Below, one piece after another: positions 1 to 12,570 of a DNA stretch of 64,000 bases (position 1 is its first letter; every line of letters starts with the position of its first letter). The translations under genes and the position numbers were made by a program. Under the pieces are notes generated by a model. The model had not been told where the DNA came from and did no database searches. It worked only from the letters and a program-made list of their open reading frames with translations. Source of the stretch: Sebastes aleutianus (Eukaryota > Chordata > Actinopteri > Perciformes > Sebastidae); assembly GCA_916700875.1 (NCBI GenBank), contig CAKAKS010000032.1:19211629-19275628 (forward strand). The letters are read 5' to 3'.

Positions 1-487
1 GCAATAATAACGTGTTAACACAAATTCGTTTTCACGCCACTAATTTCTTTAACACATTAACGCAACAATCATATGAATCTAAAAAACCTAAGGAACCCAT
101 TGGTACCAACCATGTCATACTAGCAAGTCTCAAAGGAGGTTAAATAATGCTCCGAACTTACGCTAAATTTTGGTGAGGAAAAACTGGCATGGCCATTTTC
201 AAAGAGGTCCCTTGACCTCTGACCTCAAGATCTGTGAATGAAAATTGGTTCTATGTATACCAACGAGTCACGAGGACAATATTTGTCATTGTTTTGTGTT
301 GTTATTTGATTTCCAATAATAAATATATACATACATTTGCATAAAGCAAGCATATTTGCCCACTCCCATGTTGATAAGAGTATTAAATACTTGATAGATC
401 TCCCTTTAAGGTACATTTTGAACAGATAAAAAATGTGTGATTAATTTGTGATGAATCATGATTCAATATTTTAATCGTTTGACAGAA
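1..487 (-). repeat. Dispersed teleost MITE-like repeat, left copy
   Basis: This stretch is the reverse complement of the repeat at 27787-28480. Shared landmarks are the GACCTCTGACCTCAAGAT box, the TGGCATGGCCATTTTCAAAG box and an AATTTCTTTAACACATTAACGC end. Its inner end is near GTTTGACAG at about 487, and its other end runs off the window. It lies in the grhl3 intron after the exon at 541-626. Confidence 0.7.
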
Positions 488-540
488 CTAATTGTTATAT
501 TGTAATATTATTATTAAAAGACTCTTAGTTGTCTATGTAC

Positions 541-3500
541 CTCTTTGTGGGTCTACTCTGCGGGCTTGCTTGCTGGGGGGAGAGCTGTTCTGGTCTCTGT
601 CTGGATACAATCTCTTCATAGCACTCCTATAGGAAAACACAACACATGTTAACATTAGACTAAAACATGTGTTTATTCATTCAGAAATAATTGTTTGTGA
701 CGGACGTCTGTGTAACGTCACCTTCTGTTTACTATGCTTACCTTTCGACATCGTCATTGGGAGTAGCCTAGAGAGACAAAAAGAAGCAGAGAGCAGACCA
801 GAGATCTGATTAGGCACCACTCCACTGATAAAAGCATTGCTTAAAGTCACCTTTCCCACCATTGTCTGTGCGTAATACCTTCAAAAAGGAATGTTATCAT
901 TATTGTAAGACTGCATTTCCCATAACCTCTAAACCACATAAGCGTGGGCACTGATGGAGAGACACAGATAGGACCATCCTGCACTTTATCGTACTGGACA
1001 ATCAAATATGTTTACTGCCTGAGCCCTTCGTAGCAGACAGTGGGGCATTGCATCATTAGGTTATTTTGTTACCGCTGGTTTTAATTTTTCCTTCAGTTTC
1101 AATCAGTAACTCACACTCTAACACATGTCCCTAAAGACTCCACGGCGTGGGAAAAGTGGCCTGTCTGAACAGCACCCTCGCCTCATTGTTTTTGCAAGTG
1201 TGTGTGTATGTGTGAAAAAACTATGAGGGTGGCGCATACTGTATGTCAGGTGTCTGTTGCGCCAGGTGTGTTTTCGTGTGTAAGCCCCCATAGCTTAATA
1301 ATCTCAGTGTCAGCAGCTGTAGCGGCTTGTACTTGTGTCTGGTTTCGACTCCAATTAGCTCATCTGATCTCGAGTCAACCTCACTTTCGCTGACACAATC
1401 CCCTCCCCTTCCCAGCCCACTTTTCCTCCGCTACATACTTTCCCACAGTTTTATCCCTGCTACTGCCTGGAGGGATACAGGGGTCGGGAACATGATTCAC
1501 TCAATACAGGAGGAGAGGAGAGGAGAGAAAAAGGAGAGGAGAGGAGAGGTTAAAGGAGGACCTACCATGCGCTGTAAGCTGCAGAGGTGTGCTTCTGGGA
1601 TAAAGAGAACCGGCTGGGTGACATGGTCGTCCAGGGTTTGGAAGAAGGTGCAGTCGCTGCCCATTGAGCTGCTCACTAAAGACTTGCCTGGAAACAAAAG
1701 CAGGAAGTCAGAATACACTCTGTGTTTGTATACCGTGGGATGAAATTATCCTTAAGTGCTTGCAAAAACTCACCGTTAGCGTCGGGCTTTACCCTCCTTT
1801 TGGTCCTCTTCCTCTCCTCATCGCGCATCTTCCTCTCTGCACCCTGAGGGCACACAATCACATGGTTACAATGATGACTCCACAATTTTTTTTTGTGTGT
1901 GTGTGTGTGTGTGTGTAAGAAAAGGTGGATGAAGTGAAATGACACAAGAAGCGACGTACCTTATCGCAGAAAATCTTGACTTGGCAAGCGGCCCTGTTCA
2001 AGAGCTGGTTGGTTCCCGAGCTGAAGTCGTACGTGTCAATCTGCAGGTTCAGAGGCAGGCCTTTCACTCCCTTCTGTGCTGAGAAGTCTGTGCTCAGGGA
2101 GTTGATGCCAATGTACACCTGTGGGAATAGGTATTTTGAGCACATCGTGTTGACGTTGGCCACTGACATTGTTTCTCTATGTCATTCCTTTATTGTACGT
2201 GTGTTCCAGTAGAGACATAATGACATATATCAAGAAAAAAAAAAGGAAGAATCTGCTCTTTCTCTCTTTTCCGTCTTGAAAAACAGACCTCCAACATGCT
2301 TTACTCTACCTTCTTATTGTTTTTAAACATCTCTATTTTTACATTTTCTGCGAGATAACCTCCCTTCTTCCTGCTCCTCTCCACCTGCAGCAGGTTTGGT
2401 GGCCCCACCCCAGCGCCTTTGGGCCACCGAGAAGCTTGAATAAGTCGTCGTGGCTCTCGCCCCGCTGCCGTGACAGGAGCCTCGGGGCCAAACACATTTC
2501 TGGGATTCCTCTCCTCCCTCCTCAGCCACTCCTTCTCCTCTCCACCTCCCTATTCTACCTTTCCTCTCCTCTCTTTTAAATCCTCCACCTGTTCTGTGAG
2601 CCAGGTTATATAAAAAAACAAAACATCTATGCATGTGTACGTGTGTTTACCTTGGCCTCTTCATTGGGGTTCCACACAAAGGAGAGAGCATTGAAGGCCA
2701 CCTCCTCGATGTTGCTAATGCCGCTGAACACTTCCTTGTAGTCCGCTATAAAGAAAAAAACATTTTTAATCTTCTTCTCGTGTCTAATCAGATAGGAATG
2801 ATGGGTTGATTCTCTTATGTAACACACGACAATTAAGTGAGGAACTCTTTCACTTTCCCGTCCTTGGTTGCACGTGTCTGTGCACAGGTGAACAGTAACT
2901 TTGCAATGCGTATTTTTGAAAAACATACCGATGTCAATGACCCTCTGCTTGGCGGTTGGCTGACGTGCGTGCCAGTGATTCCAAAAGCGGAGCTGCATTT
3001 CTGGGCTCTTGTCATTCTCAAACACAGCCATCACGACCGTCTGAGGTGGAGAAGTGACAGAAAAACAGATCATTAGGTTTGTCAAACTGAATCACCTGCC
3101 TACATTTAACAAGAATCTCCTTTCACGTTTCATTTATCACTCCAAATCCCCCTTTTCTCCGCACATTGTCACCAGTTATTTGCAGTGAGCGGGCGTGTGT
3201 TTGTGTGTATTCTTATCCTCGGATTTGCTTGACAAAGAAAAGGTTTGTCGCCTATGCTTTTAAAACCACACACCACACCTTCCCCACCACCTTGTCCACT
3301 TCTCTTTTTTTCCACTCTGCCAGGGAGCTGAGCTCCGCTGCACTCTGGCCTCATTACACCCTGGTAGGAATAAATTATACAGGGCAGGACACTGTCATTT
3401 TAATGGTGCCACCTCGGTGTGCAGGGTGTCAGCAGCATGGAATTAGTCACAGCGGAGCTGGCTACAGGGGAGGGACAGATATTTGGGAAGGGTTGGCTTG

Positions 3501-6500
3501 GTGTCACGCTAAGAATTTATGCATTCATGTGTTCGTGAAAAAAAGCCCCAAGGGAAAGATGCCACTAGGAACAAGAGTCGCCAATTTTTTACGTAACTTA
3601 CACACATAAAAACAACAAACATTTTAAATTGTTTTTATTTTAATTGTTGGTTGTGTCACCATGACTCACCTTGACTCTAGTGGCGGTGAGGCAGGCGCTG
3701 CTGTCCACTCCCTGTAGGGTGATGGGGTAGAACTGGCCCTTGTTCAAGTACACCATGGGCAGCTCACTGGACTTGTAAGAAGAAGCCAGGGGAGCTCCCA
3801 GGGCAAACTGGAACTCACTCCTGAATCTCTCCGGTGGCGAGTTGGTGTAGGATCCCGAGTAGACCGGGCTGGACTGGTCTTCGGGGAAGGGATCGCTGTA
3901 GGGAAGAGTCTGGAATTCACAAAAGGACATTTGTTAATAAAAGGAAAAGAGGGATGACACAAGAAACTTTCAAATAATGACGCCAAACTCACCTCAGCGC
4001 TGGGGTCGGGGAAAGCGCCGGTCAGCAGGGAATCAAAGATGATGTTGAGCTCCTGCTTGTCGTAAGTGTCTGCCACCACGCTGGTCAGCGTGGCGTAGGT
4101 GTCTGACGTGGTGGGAATGGAGATGGGCAGGCAGGCGTTCTGCTTGGATCCCAAAAGCTCATGAGGATGGCTTAACGGAACGTTCTCGGAGAGGATCTTC
4201 ATGACATTGGCGGACGCCTCCAATGAAGTAAGCTCATTGGTGTTGGTTAGAGTCCTGGCGGGGTAGGGGAAAAGAGGAAGTAGGAGATTAATTACAACAG
4301 GATAGCCACTTCTGTATACTCCACCAGAGAGCAAAGAAGCAAACAACCTTAAAGTGACTAACTGTAGTGTGTGTTAAACATTACAGAAGCCTGTGCAAAC
4401 GTACAGAAAAAAGGCACTTCTTGTGTTCAGCACACACACAGCTACAGCAAGGTTAAACTCGCAGAGAGACACGGTTTGAGTGTGGGTGGGAACTATTTGT
4501 CTCTTAATCCATCTTTTTATTCTTCTTTGTGTTTGAGTTTCTCTGTTCAAAATGTTTGAGGGGACAACACTGCGCCCCAACAATGGCCGTTTCTCACCCA
4601 CCTAACAAGAAGTAGAGCTGAAGTGAGGACAGAGGGAGTTGTGAAACTCTGATGATGATAGAGAGAGGATGGATGGATGGAGAGGTAGACAATAATCCCC
4701 CCTGACTGTGTTTGACTTGGGGATTACCCACTCACCTGTTTATGGCCTCCCAAAGCCCTGCCTTTCTCTTTCTGTCTTAACACTCTCTCTCTCTCTAAAG
4801 CGTTTCATTCAGTGGAAAGAAGGGGATGAAAATAGTAGGGGGACATTTAATTTAATCTTTAAGGAACATTTAGATCTTTTGTAATCTACATTGTTTGGTG
4901 ATTTTGCAATTTATTTCATCTGCACTCTCCTTGGTAAAAATCATATGATGAAGACTGATACAAGGGAGATATATAAACACACATAAATGACAGCAGCAAC
5001 TGTTTGGTGTCTTTTACCTCTCTGTTTTGCAGATGTTGCCACCGCGGTTGCAGTTAATCTTCTGATCTTTGTTGCTCTGGAAAATGTAAAAACAAAATTT
5101 TAAATATCAAAAAAAGTGGTCAGAGTGAGAAAGTTAGAATTAATCTTGGGGTTAACATTGAGTTAAGTTTGTCATTCGTCATTATCTACCTTGCACTGTT
5201 CATAAAGCATGGTTAAGGCTGCCAGGTCGTCTCCTGGGTGGAGTCTGGGTTTGGAGTGGTTCTGCTCGTGGACAGGGCTCTCCAGGTAGGACCAGGAGTC
5301 CATGACGTGGTTATTGTAACGGTTATAGTTGAAGTTCTCGCTCTGAAAGACCAGTCCCAGAGTCCTGCAGAGGTGAGAGAGTGATTGATTAGGTTGACAA
5401 AATATACTGTACACAGAAATAAAGGGTACAAATGTAGAAAAAATAAATGTATTCAAGTCATTTAAATGCTTATGCAACACACAAGGTTTGACAGAGTGAG
5501 CGTGAGTTTAACAGCAGTAGCCGAGCCTCGGGGCCCTGTACATACTTGCCCCGAAGCGTGGATGGTTTCGATTGCAAAACCGCAGCGCTGAGTAACATCC
5601 CTCAAAAACAGTGGTGTCAAAAAGGTTTAAAAAGCCAAGGGCCACCCACTAACGCCCACCACCACCACCACTTCCCCCCAACACACACACACGTAGTGTT
5701 TTGTGGTTTCTGGAGTTGTGAAAGGACAAAAAAACTACATTCTTGAATCCTGTATAAACCCTCTTATTTGCATAGACCTCAAAAGAGATGACAAGATTTT
5801 CTTACTAAGTAAATAGACACCCACAAGGCAAGGGGTGAGCTCTGGCTTCCCATATCTCTTGTAAATTCAGAGGATTTGATTTGTTTGGAAAGACAAAAAT
5901 CCTGCCTACCAGGATAATCCCCCTTTGGAGTTAGTCTGAAGTAGCTAATGAACAAACAGCGAAAGTTTACTCAGGATAAACAGCTAATTAAATGTGCTGA
6001 CAGGAGGGAAAGACCACAGGTGTTCCCGACCACAACAGGACCACAGCAGCTTAAAGGAGAAATCCAGTGGTTTCTCACAAGGATTAATGAAAGAGTGGCT
6101 TCTTAACGCTGCACCTGGAAGACTACAAAAGCTGTATTTGAGCCTGGAATACCGCACATTATAACAGCTTTAGTTTTTGTATGTTTCCTTGATATTACAG
6201 CCACATTACAAGTACTAAAACTAACCTCATACACCTGTTCTGAGGTGCACCTGTCTCTCTCTCTCTCACACACCCAGCAGCCTCCATTAGTTACTCTCCA
6301 TTTCCCTCCTAAAACCAGCCGAGTGCAGATGTTTTTACACAGACACAGAGGAGGGTGTGTGTGGGGGGGCTCGTGTCTAGGGTTTCGCCATTATGTAATT
6401 CAATGCATTACATGCTGTCATTGCCCTCTGTCTGTGTCCAACACCTCAAGAGGAGATTCTTATTTCCCGTCTCCTTTTGTGCTCCGTGGCCCCCTAGGTT

Positions 6501-6812
6501 AGTGACAACAAACCCGCCACAACCACAGACCCAATGTGTGTGTGTGTGTGTATCCATATCAATTTCCACTGCAAAACACCCCTTTCTTAAAACAGGGACC
6601 TTTCACATGGGGGTCTCATTGCAAATAGGAAGAAGGGGGGGTTTCTCTCACCCAGACAGAAACCCCCCATGAGATATTTACTGTATTACATAAAGTCTTT
6701 ATCAAAATGTTTTTATCTTGTGGACAAGAAGCACACTTTAAAAAAAAGAAAATCCCAGTAAAGCACACATTTTAGGCAACAATATGAAAACTCACTCAGT
6801 CTCTTTGGTCAT
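541..6812 (-). CDS. grhl3: Grainyhead-like transcription factor 3, 12 coding exons, 3' end off the window
   Basis: Coding exons in transcription order: 6812-6796, 5364-5190, 5076-5018, 4254-3993, 3909-3670, 3040-2929, 2745-2651, 2118-1960, 1843-1774, 1687-1566, 767-742, 626-541. All have GT-AG borders, and the phases join without a stop into about 474 residues. The start is MTKETE. The Grainyhead/CP2 DNA-binding domain begins near residue 225 ([12 protein letters not shown]) and includes [36 protein letters not shown] and [16 protein letters not shown], the last being the basic loop known to contact DNA in this family. [10 protein letters not shown] follows, then a linker ending [11 protein letters not shown]. 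The ubiquitin-like dimerisation region that should follow is outside the window. GRHL3 is preferred over GRHL1/2 because of the MKILSENV and [15 protein letters not shown] segments, the linker, and nipal3/rcan3 as neighbours. Family role (known): nuclear factor for surface ectoderm, epidermal barrier and neural tube closure. The acidic N-terminal part looks divergent from mammals. Confidence 0.9.
1894..1915 (+). repeat. (TG)n microsatellite in grhl3 intron
   Basis: Short uninterrupted GT dinucleotide run between the 1774-1843 and 1960-2118 exons of grhl3, about 45 bp from the 3' splice donor side. No gene content. Confidence 0.8.
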
Positions 6813-6867
6813 GTCTCCAGTCCAAGTCAGCCGGAATAGGTTCCTTTAATTTCGACTCTACGCTGTC

Positions 6868-7020
6868 TGTTTGAGCTTGTCTCTCTGAGTCAGTGAGTCT
6901 ATATAGCGGAGAAGAGCAGTGACACTCAGATGAGTCAAGTGTTGTGATTCCCTCTGAACGGGGCCCGGATTTATTTCAATGCCTGCAGAGATTTCCCCTC
7001 TCTGCTCTGATTGGCTGAGA
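6868..7020 (-). promoter_or_regulatory. Putative grhl3 core promoter (CCAAT + TATA)
   Basis: Read on the minus strand, CAGCCAATCAG (CCAAT at 7014-7010) is followed about 105 bp later by CTATATAG at 6906-6899. That puts a start site near 6870 and gives a 5' leader of about 60 bases before the ATG at 6812. Spacing fits a TATA promoter with an upstream NF-Y site. This is inference from motifs; another upstream non-coding exon cannot be excluded. Confidence 0.45.
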
Positions 7021-8343
7021 GGAGTGAAACAGGTGTCTGATAGGACAGGTGTAGGATCATTAACTCTTCCCTGTCTGGAGAGAAACCTGCATGTGTATGA
7101 GTGTGTGCAGCCAAGAGAGCACTTTGCAAGACAATCCGAGGCAGGAGTGTTGTGAATCTTATTATGGTGCCGGATAAAAGAGTGAGATAAAGGATCCCAG
7201 AGGTGTGAAAGGTTGATAATGACTCTGGAACTCAGCTTTAACATGTTAATACTTTTTCAGTATCATTTCCCCCCTTTATTTCAATGTCATACACAGGTTT
7301 TGGTTTCTTTCATTTCTGGGGATCAAAGATGCAAAAACTGATAGTTTAGAAAGGTGGGCTTAAGAGAAAATGATTTCACAAATTAATGAATTCCACCAAA
7401 TTAAAGTGGAAAAGTTACAAGAATTAAAAAAAATCTGTGCATTTCAGATTCAAACAGAAAAAAATAATAAACAGTGAGTCATTTCTTAAATTTAGAATTA
7501 TGCAGACTTTTAATCAATAAATTTTAATTAACACAACAAAATACAGTGAAAGCCCATATTATCTACTCTGTAATTTCAGTATTTAAAAAACAACAAATAT
7601 ATTGTTAATTTAATTTAAAAAAAAATATTTTTTACATTTAATTTTTTTTTTATGCAAATCAATACCCGCTCTAATTAAAACCAGTGTGTTAATTTACTAG
7701 TGCTGAAATAAATACTCACAATTTCGCAATATAAAAATCCTCAATTACAAGTAAAAGTCCTGCATTGAAAAACTATACTTAAGTAAAAGTACAGAGGTAT
7801 TATCAGAGGTTTATAATATCACACACTATATTATCGGGTTTATTACTGTTATTGATGCATTTATATGTACAGTAAATAGCAATTTAATATTGCAATTGGT
7901 CCCGCTATGTTGTTGGGCATTTTGACCTATAACAATCATTTTATAAAATGATATATTTGGTGTGAAAACATTTTATCTGTAAAGTAACAATTGTCGTGGA
8001 GTTACAAGTACAATATTTGTTTATTATGCAACGTTTCATTCAGAAAACAAGCCGAGTGTAGACCAATTTTACCACGCTGACTACAAACTGTGTAGATCAT
8101 GTACGAGTACAAGATGAAATGTTCACTTTCACAATGACTGACACACACACACACACACAGACACACAAACACACAGACAAACACACACACCTCCTACTGT
8201 AGCAAGAAGTCGTGGACCTCATGTCAGTCAAAGATATTATCTTCCACCCACACACTGATGCACACTTACACACACACATAAACACACACACACAGAAAGT
8301 AATGTGCATGTATAATTGGCATGTGGCTTATTATCTATTCATT

Positions 8344-8389
<46 letters not shown>

Positions 8390-9270
8390 ATGTGTTTGTG
8401 TGTGTATGAGCACCTCTCGTGGCTTGCACCTGAGGGCATCTGGCGTGGTACACACCATGGTGCGTGCTGTGCAGCTTGCCCACACACTCACACACGCCCT
8501 CATAAATATACAACACACACTCACACACACACAGACAGACACAAAAGCCCCAAAGGGCGAATTGGCATCAAACTAGAAGAGTTAAAGGAAAGGAGCAAGA
8601 CTTTCTGAGTACGCTCGGCACACCTTCATTACTCCCTGGTACTGTATACGTCCTGGGAGTGCATCTATGCTATTAAAATTAATTAAAGTAACTAAAGCTC
8701 CATCTTTATCTACTGCACTTTGCAGATAAAATCTACTTGTTTCCATGCCCCCCTTATCTCAGTTTGTATATATATGCTTTACCAAATATCATTCAGACAT
8801 AGAGTATAAACTGTAGAACCATAAGTTATAAAAGAAGGAGAAAGGAAGTGATGGATGGATGTAACATGAATCTCAACGTCTCTTTCAACAGCTCGTTGAG
8901 GGTGTGAACGATTTCTCTCGCCTGTGGTTTCTTTCTCACCCTGTCTATCTTATACTTTCTCTACCTGTCGCCTCATTAGTGCCGTGACATTAACACATCA
9001 AAATGTTATTCGCACTACATTCTCTCTGTTTGTCTGCATGCAAATCCCTGATTTATACAACCACCCATACAGATGTCCTCTCTCGATATACATTTAGAAA
9101 AATAAACTGCAAAGTACAAGCAGCAACTGGTTAATACTTTGCTGTTAACATTGGCAGCGATTTCTAAAGTTATGTTTACTCACGGGATAACCCTAAAAAG
9201 GTAAGAAATGTAAATTTAATCATGAATGAATGAGACATTTTATGATCTAGTTGTGATTTGAAACGTGTGA
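7021..9270. other. grhl3 upstream flank, no gene seen
   Basis: AT-rich DNA upstream of the grhl3 promoter. It contains an A/T-rich stretch at 7400-7700 and several CA/TG microsatellites: CA-rich 8140-8195, CA-rich 8250-8295, TG 8346-8404 and CA-rich 8480-8545. No exon-like open frame with a known domain was found on either strand. Confidence 0.6.
8346..8404 (+). repeat. (TG)n microsatellite
   Basis: About 45 bp of nearly pure TG, then interrupted TG. It is flanked by shorter CA-rich tracts at 8140-8195, 8250-8295 and 8510-8540, so opposite-strand dinucleotide runs alternate over about 400 bp. Confidence 0.85.
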
Positions 9271-9285
9271 AATTACTGTAAGCTG

Positions 9286-9510
9286 TTCTCGGGGCGGCTG
9301 TAGCTAAGTGGGTAACCACAAGGTTGACGGTTCGATCCCCGGCTCCTACAGACTGCATGTCGAAGAGTCCTTGAGCGACACTAAACCCCAAGTTGCTCCC
9401 CGGGTGCTTACAGCAGCCCACTGCTCCTAAAATACTTAGAATGGGTTAAATGCAGAGGTCAAATTTCATGTATGTACCTGTATGTACTATGACAAATAAA
9501 GGTTTCTTCT
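9286..9510 (+). repeat. tRNA-derived SINE
   Basis: The head resembles a tRNA with both internal pol III boxes: an A-box-like TAGCTAAGTGGG near 9301 and a B box GGTTCGATCCC near 9328. A body follows with TGCATGTCGAAGAGTCCTTG and AACCCCAAGTTGCTCCC, sequence typical of a common fish SINE family. The 3' end is A/T-rich near an AATAAAGG motif. It is not a functional tRNA gene: no intact acceptor stem is seen and the body is a long unrelated extension. Confidence 0.7.
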
Positions 9511-11157
9511 TCACCTTCTCTTCTTCTAATCACCAGATAATTTCCCAAGAATTTCAAAAAGCGTTCCTGTAATTTGGTACTAATTATAAGGAAAAGTGGA
9601 GACTCTGTTTGATTAGTCAGCTTCAAATTAATTAATGTAAATGTGTTGTTAGTTTAACATATTTTAACTAGAGCACAGCAGGTCAACTGAGCATGCAAAA
9701 AAATATAATAAAAAAAAAACATTCTACATATATGGAGAAAAAAGTCTCCAATAATAAATGAACAATAAATAAATATTTTTTGGGTTTAAATGGAGCAGTT
9801 CTTTCAATGAAGGCACTATTTTTTCTATAACTACTTCTAGTACTTTCCAGGAAAACTTCCAAGGGAATTACCAGGAAGTAATAAACCTGTAAAATAAGTC
9901 TGACCTTGTAGAACACAAACAATGCTGAAAATAAGAGGAAATGGTTTCCTTTAATATGATTATATGATTTTTTTTTTTTTATGTTTTTAGATATATAACA
10001 GAAAGGTAATCTTGCAACAAGGAAGTTTCTGTTTGATGTCTGCAGTTTTTCCTAATTTGCTAATGCAAATGACAGTCATCTTAAGGAGAGAATATACAAA
10101 CCCTAAGCCTAGCCTGAGTAAAGATCTGTCAAATTTATCTTCAAAGTCTCCCCTTCAGTGATAAACTTTCATGTCTAATTGTGTAAAAGTGTCAACGGCC
10201 CCGTAGAGATCTGTTGCCCAATCCGACAGGGTGGGAACGATGTGGAAACGGTCGACGGATGGATGTCACAAGATGTTCAAACGACTTCCTCTCAATGCCT
10301 TGAAACTCGCCCCATCGGAGTATAAGAAACCAAGACTCAAGTGTCCTGGTGCTTTGGTGTGTTGTGTGGCTGTTTGTGTTTGTGTGTGTGTGTGCATGTG
10401 GGCACGGAGGCATGCATGGTCGCATACAAACAGAGATCTTCGCTGGCTCTACGCACCATTGCTGCTGAGAAGGAGCTCTCTCACCACCTCTCTCCTCCCA
10501 CTCTTTCTCTTTTTCCTGTCTCCCATTGACTCTTCCTTTCACCTGGCCCACTTTTCCTGCTCCTCCTTTCCCCTACGACTGTTTGACCACTAAATCTAAA
10601 CCCTGCTCTGACTGCTTGAGAACATTTCAATCATGACTTAAACCCTAAACATAAAGATCATGCAAATGTTTCTCCCACGAGGTGAAGAAGATAATGAAAG
10701 TAGAAGCGGCTGATTCTTTCTGATCAACTCCTCCACAGCCTACATATCTCGCCATCTCTTTCTCCATCTGCTCTAATGCCTGGTTTGTCATGGAGGAATG
10801 TGTGCTGAGGGTTGACAGAGATACGAGGAGCTTGGGGCGTGTTGCTCTCTATCTGCTCCTCACATTGGGAAACCACTGAATGGTGCACCTGTTAGCGTAA
10901 AGCCCCCACGTGTTTACCAGAACTGCAATGCTTCCACTTTTGCAATAACGCTACTTGTCCCTAATCTAATTTTTCTTCCCTATGTTCTGTGAAAAATTCA
11001 GTTTAATTAAGAGCAGTAAAATAAATCTATGTAATGTCTGATGTAGTTAAAAGTATTTCAAGTGTCTGACAAAACAAATCTAAATTCAATTTCCATACTG
11101 AGGATCCAAGATGTCCAAGCAGCTCTCAGGACAGTCACAATTTTACAGTCTTTCAGG
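9511..11157. other. Intergenic DNA, no gene seen
   Basis: Mostly AT-rich sequence with a poly-T run near 9968 and a TG-rich segment at 10370-10395. An open frame at 10231-10593 is low-complexity and matches nothing I recognise. No other structure noted. Confidence 0.5.
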
Positions 11158-11495
11158 TAGCGCTGCAATTAACCATTATTTTCACTGTCAATTATTTTCT
11201 CGATTAATCGATTAGTTGTTTGGTCGATAAAATGTCAGAAATGGTGAAAAATGTTGATCAGTGTTTCCCAAATCCCAAGATGACGTCCTCAAATGTCTTG
11301 TTTTGTCCACAATTCAAAGATATTCAGTTGACTGTGGAGTAAAGAAACCAGAAAATATTCACACTTAAGAAGCTGGAATCAGAGAATTTAGACTTTTTTT
11401 CTTAGAAAAATGACTCAAACCCATTAATCAATTATCAAATTAATTGGCAATTAATTTAATAGTTGACAGTTGGTAGATTAATCGTTGCAGCTCTA
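11158..11495 (+). repeat. Non-autonomous hAT-like MITE, family A copy 1
   Basis: Terminal inverted repeats are TAGCGCTGCAATTAA on the left and, on the right, the complement of TAGAGCTGCAACGATTAA. The body carries CGATTAGTTGTTTGGTC, GTGTTTCCCAAATCCCAAGA and AGAAACCAGAAAATATTCAC. It is closely shared with 14915-15211 and 51329-51646. No coding capacity. Confidence 0.75.
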
Positions 11496-12149
11496 CTGCA
11501 TGTAACACTGAATATTGTTTGGAAATGATAACACCAGCCTGAACACTAGTACCAAATGAGTGCTTCTTTTAAATATCAATCATACATGCTCGATCTCGTA
11601 TTTCTACTTTTCTACTAGTAATGCTAACATTTCAAAAATCATCAATATATTGAACTTGTAATTGCATTTTATATGTCATTTTACATGACACTTTTACATG
11701 CAGTTAGGCCGCCTTAACAATTCTATTTTTCTTTTCTTATTCTGGAGCCAGATATATATATTTTCTATACTTAGTGCCATGATAGACATTGGCAGCACTG
11801 AGAGGCTTTTATTGTGAAATAGCATTTGGCATATACAGTGAGTTATAAGCTAAATCTATGGTATATCATAACCATTAACTTCAGTTCAAAATGTATCGGC
11901 ACCAGTAACTCCTATGAACTAAATACATTTACTTCAGTACTGTACTTAAATACAATTCAGAGGTACTTTATTTGAGTATTTCAATTGTATGCTACTTCTA
12001 CTCCACTACGTCTCAGAGACCCATGTTGTACTATATTTATCTGACAGCAGCAGTTACTGGTTATTTTGAAGATAATTATTCATACAAAACACATGATAAA
12101 CTTCTAAAACATTATGCATTGTTCAGTGAAAAAAATCTGCCAGTGCTGT

Positions 12150-12570
12150 AAAAATATTCAACGTATCCTCAAACAATGGTTCCTATGATATCTTACAAAA
12201 AGTTATTCCTCATTATTTGTGCATTTTCCCACAAATGTCCAGCAACACTTGATGCACTTGTCAATTTCCGCTCCAGTCTTTTCAAAATAAACTTCGGTCT
12301 TGTTAGTTTAGGCAACAAAACAACTAGTTAGGTTAAGGAAAATATCGTGGTTTGGGTTAAAATACCTCTGGAAGTGGTGTAACTTAAGCACGTAAGTTAC
12401 ATGACAAATAATTCAACGTTGACTTCTGGTTTCCCACCCATCCACCCCGACCTCCCTACACGACGTTTCCACTCCTGGTTCACGATTACATGGATTACAT
12501 ACACATTGATTTAATGGGATACGGATTACAGTGCATTACTTTTTGAATGTATAGCTACAAATGGGGTATG
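12150..12570 (+). repeat. Dispersed repeat with GTTTAGGCAACAAAAC motif
   Basis: Parts recur at 14515-14560, 15870-15990 and 56525-56610. Landmarks are TTCGTATGATATC-like, AATGTCCAGCAACA, TTTAGGCAACAAAAC and GGTTTGGGTTAAAAT. Non-coding and of unknown superfamily; fish genomes carry many such copies. Confidence 0.6.

Noticed and set aside
1..540. Further grhl3 exons at the left edge
   Set aside because: The expected sequence after the linker (VLLYVR-type, then the dimerisation domain) is not found here; the stretch is a repeat plus AT-rich intron.
8002..8608. Several Cys/Val- and His/Thr-rich frames
   Set aside because: They are translations of CA/TG dinucleotide repeats on both strands.
9290..9360. 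Possible tRNA gene
   Set aside because: A and B boxes are present, but no full cloverleaf or acceptor stem; it is the head of a SINE.
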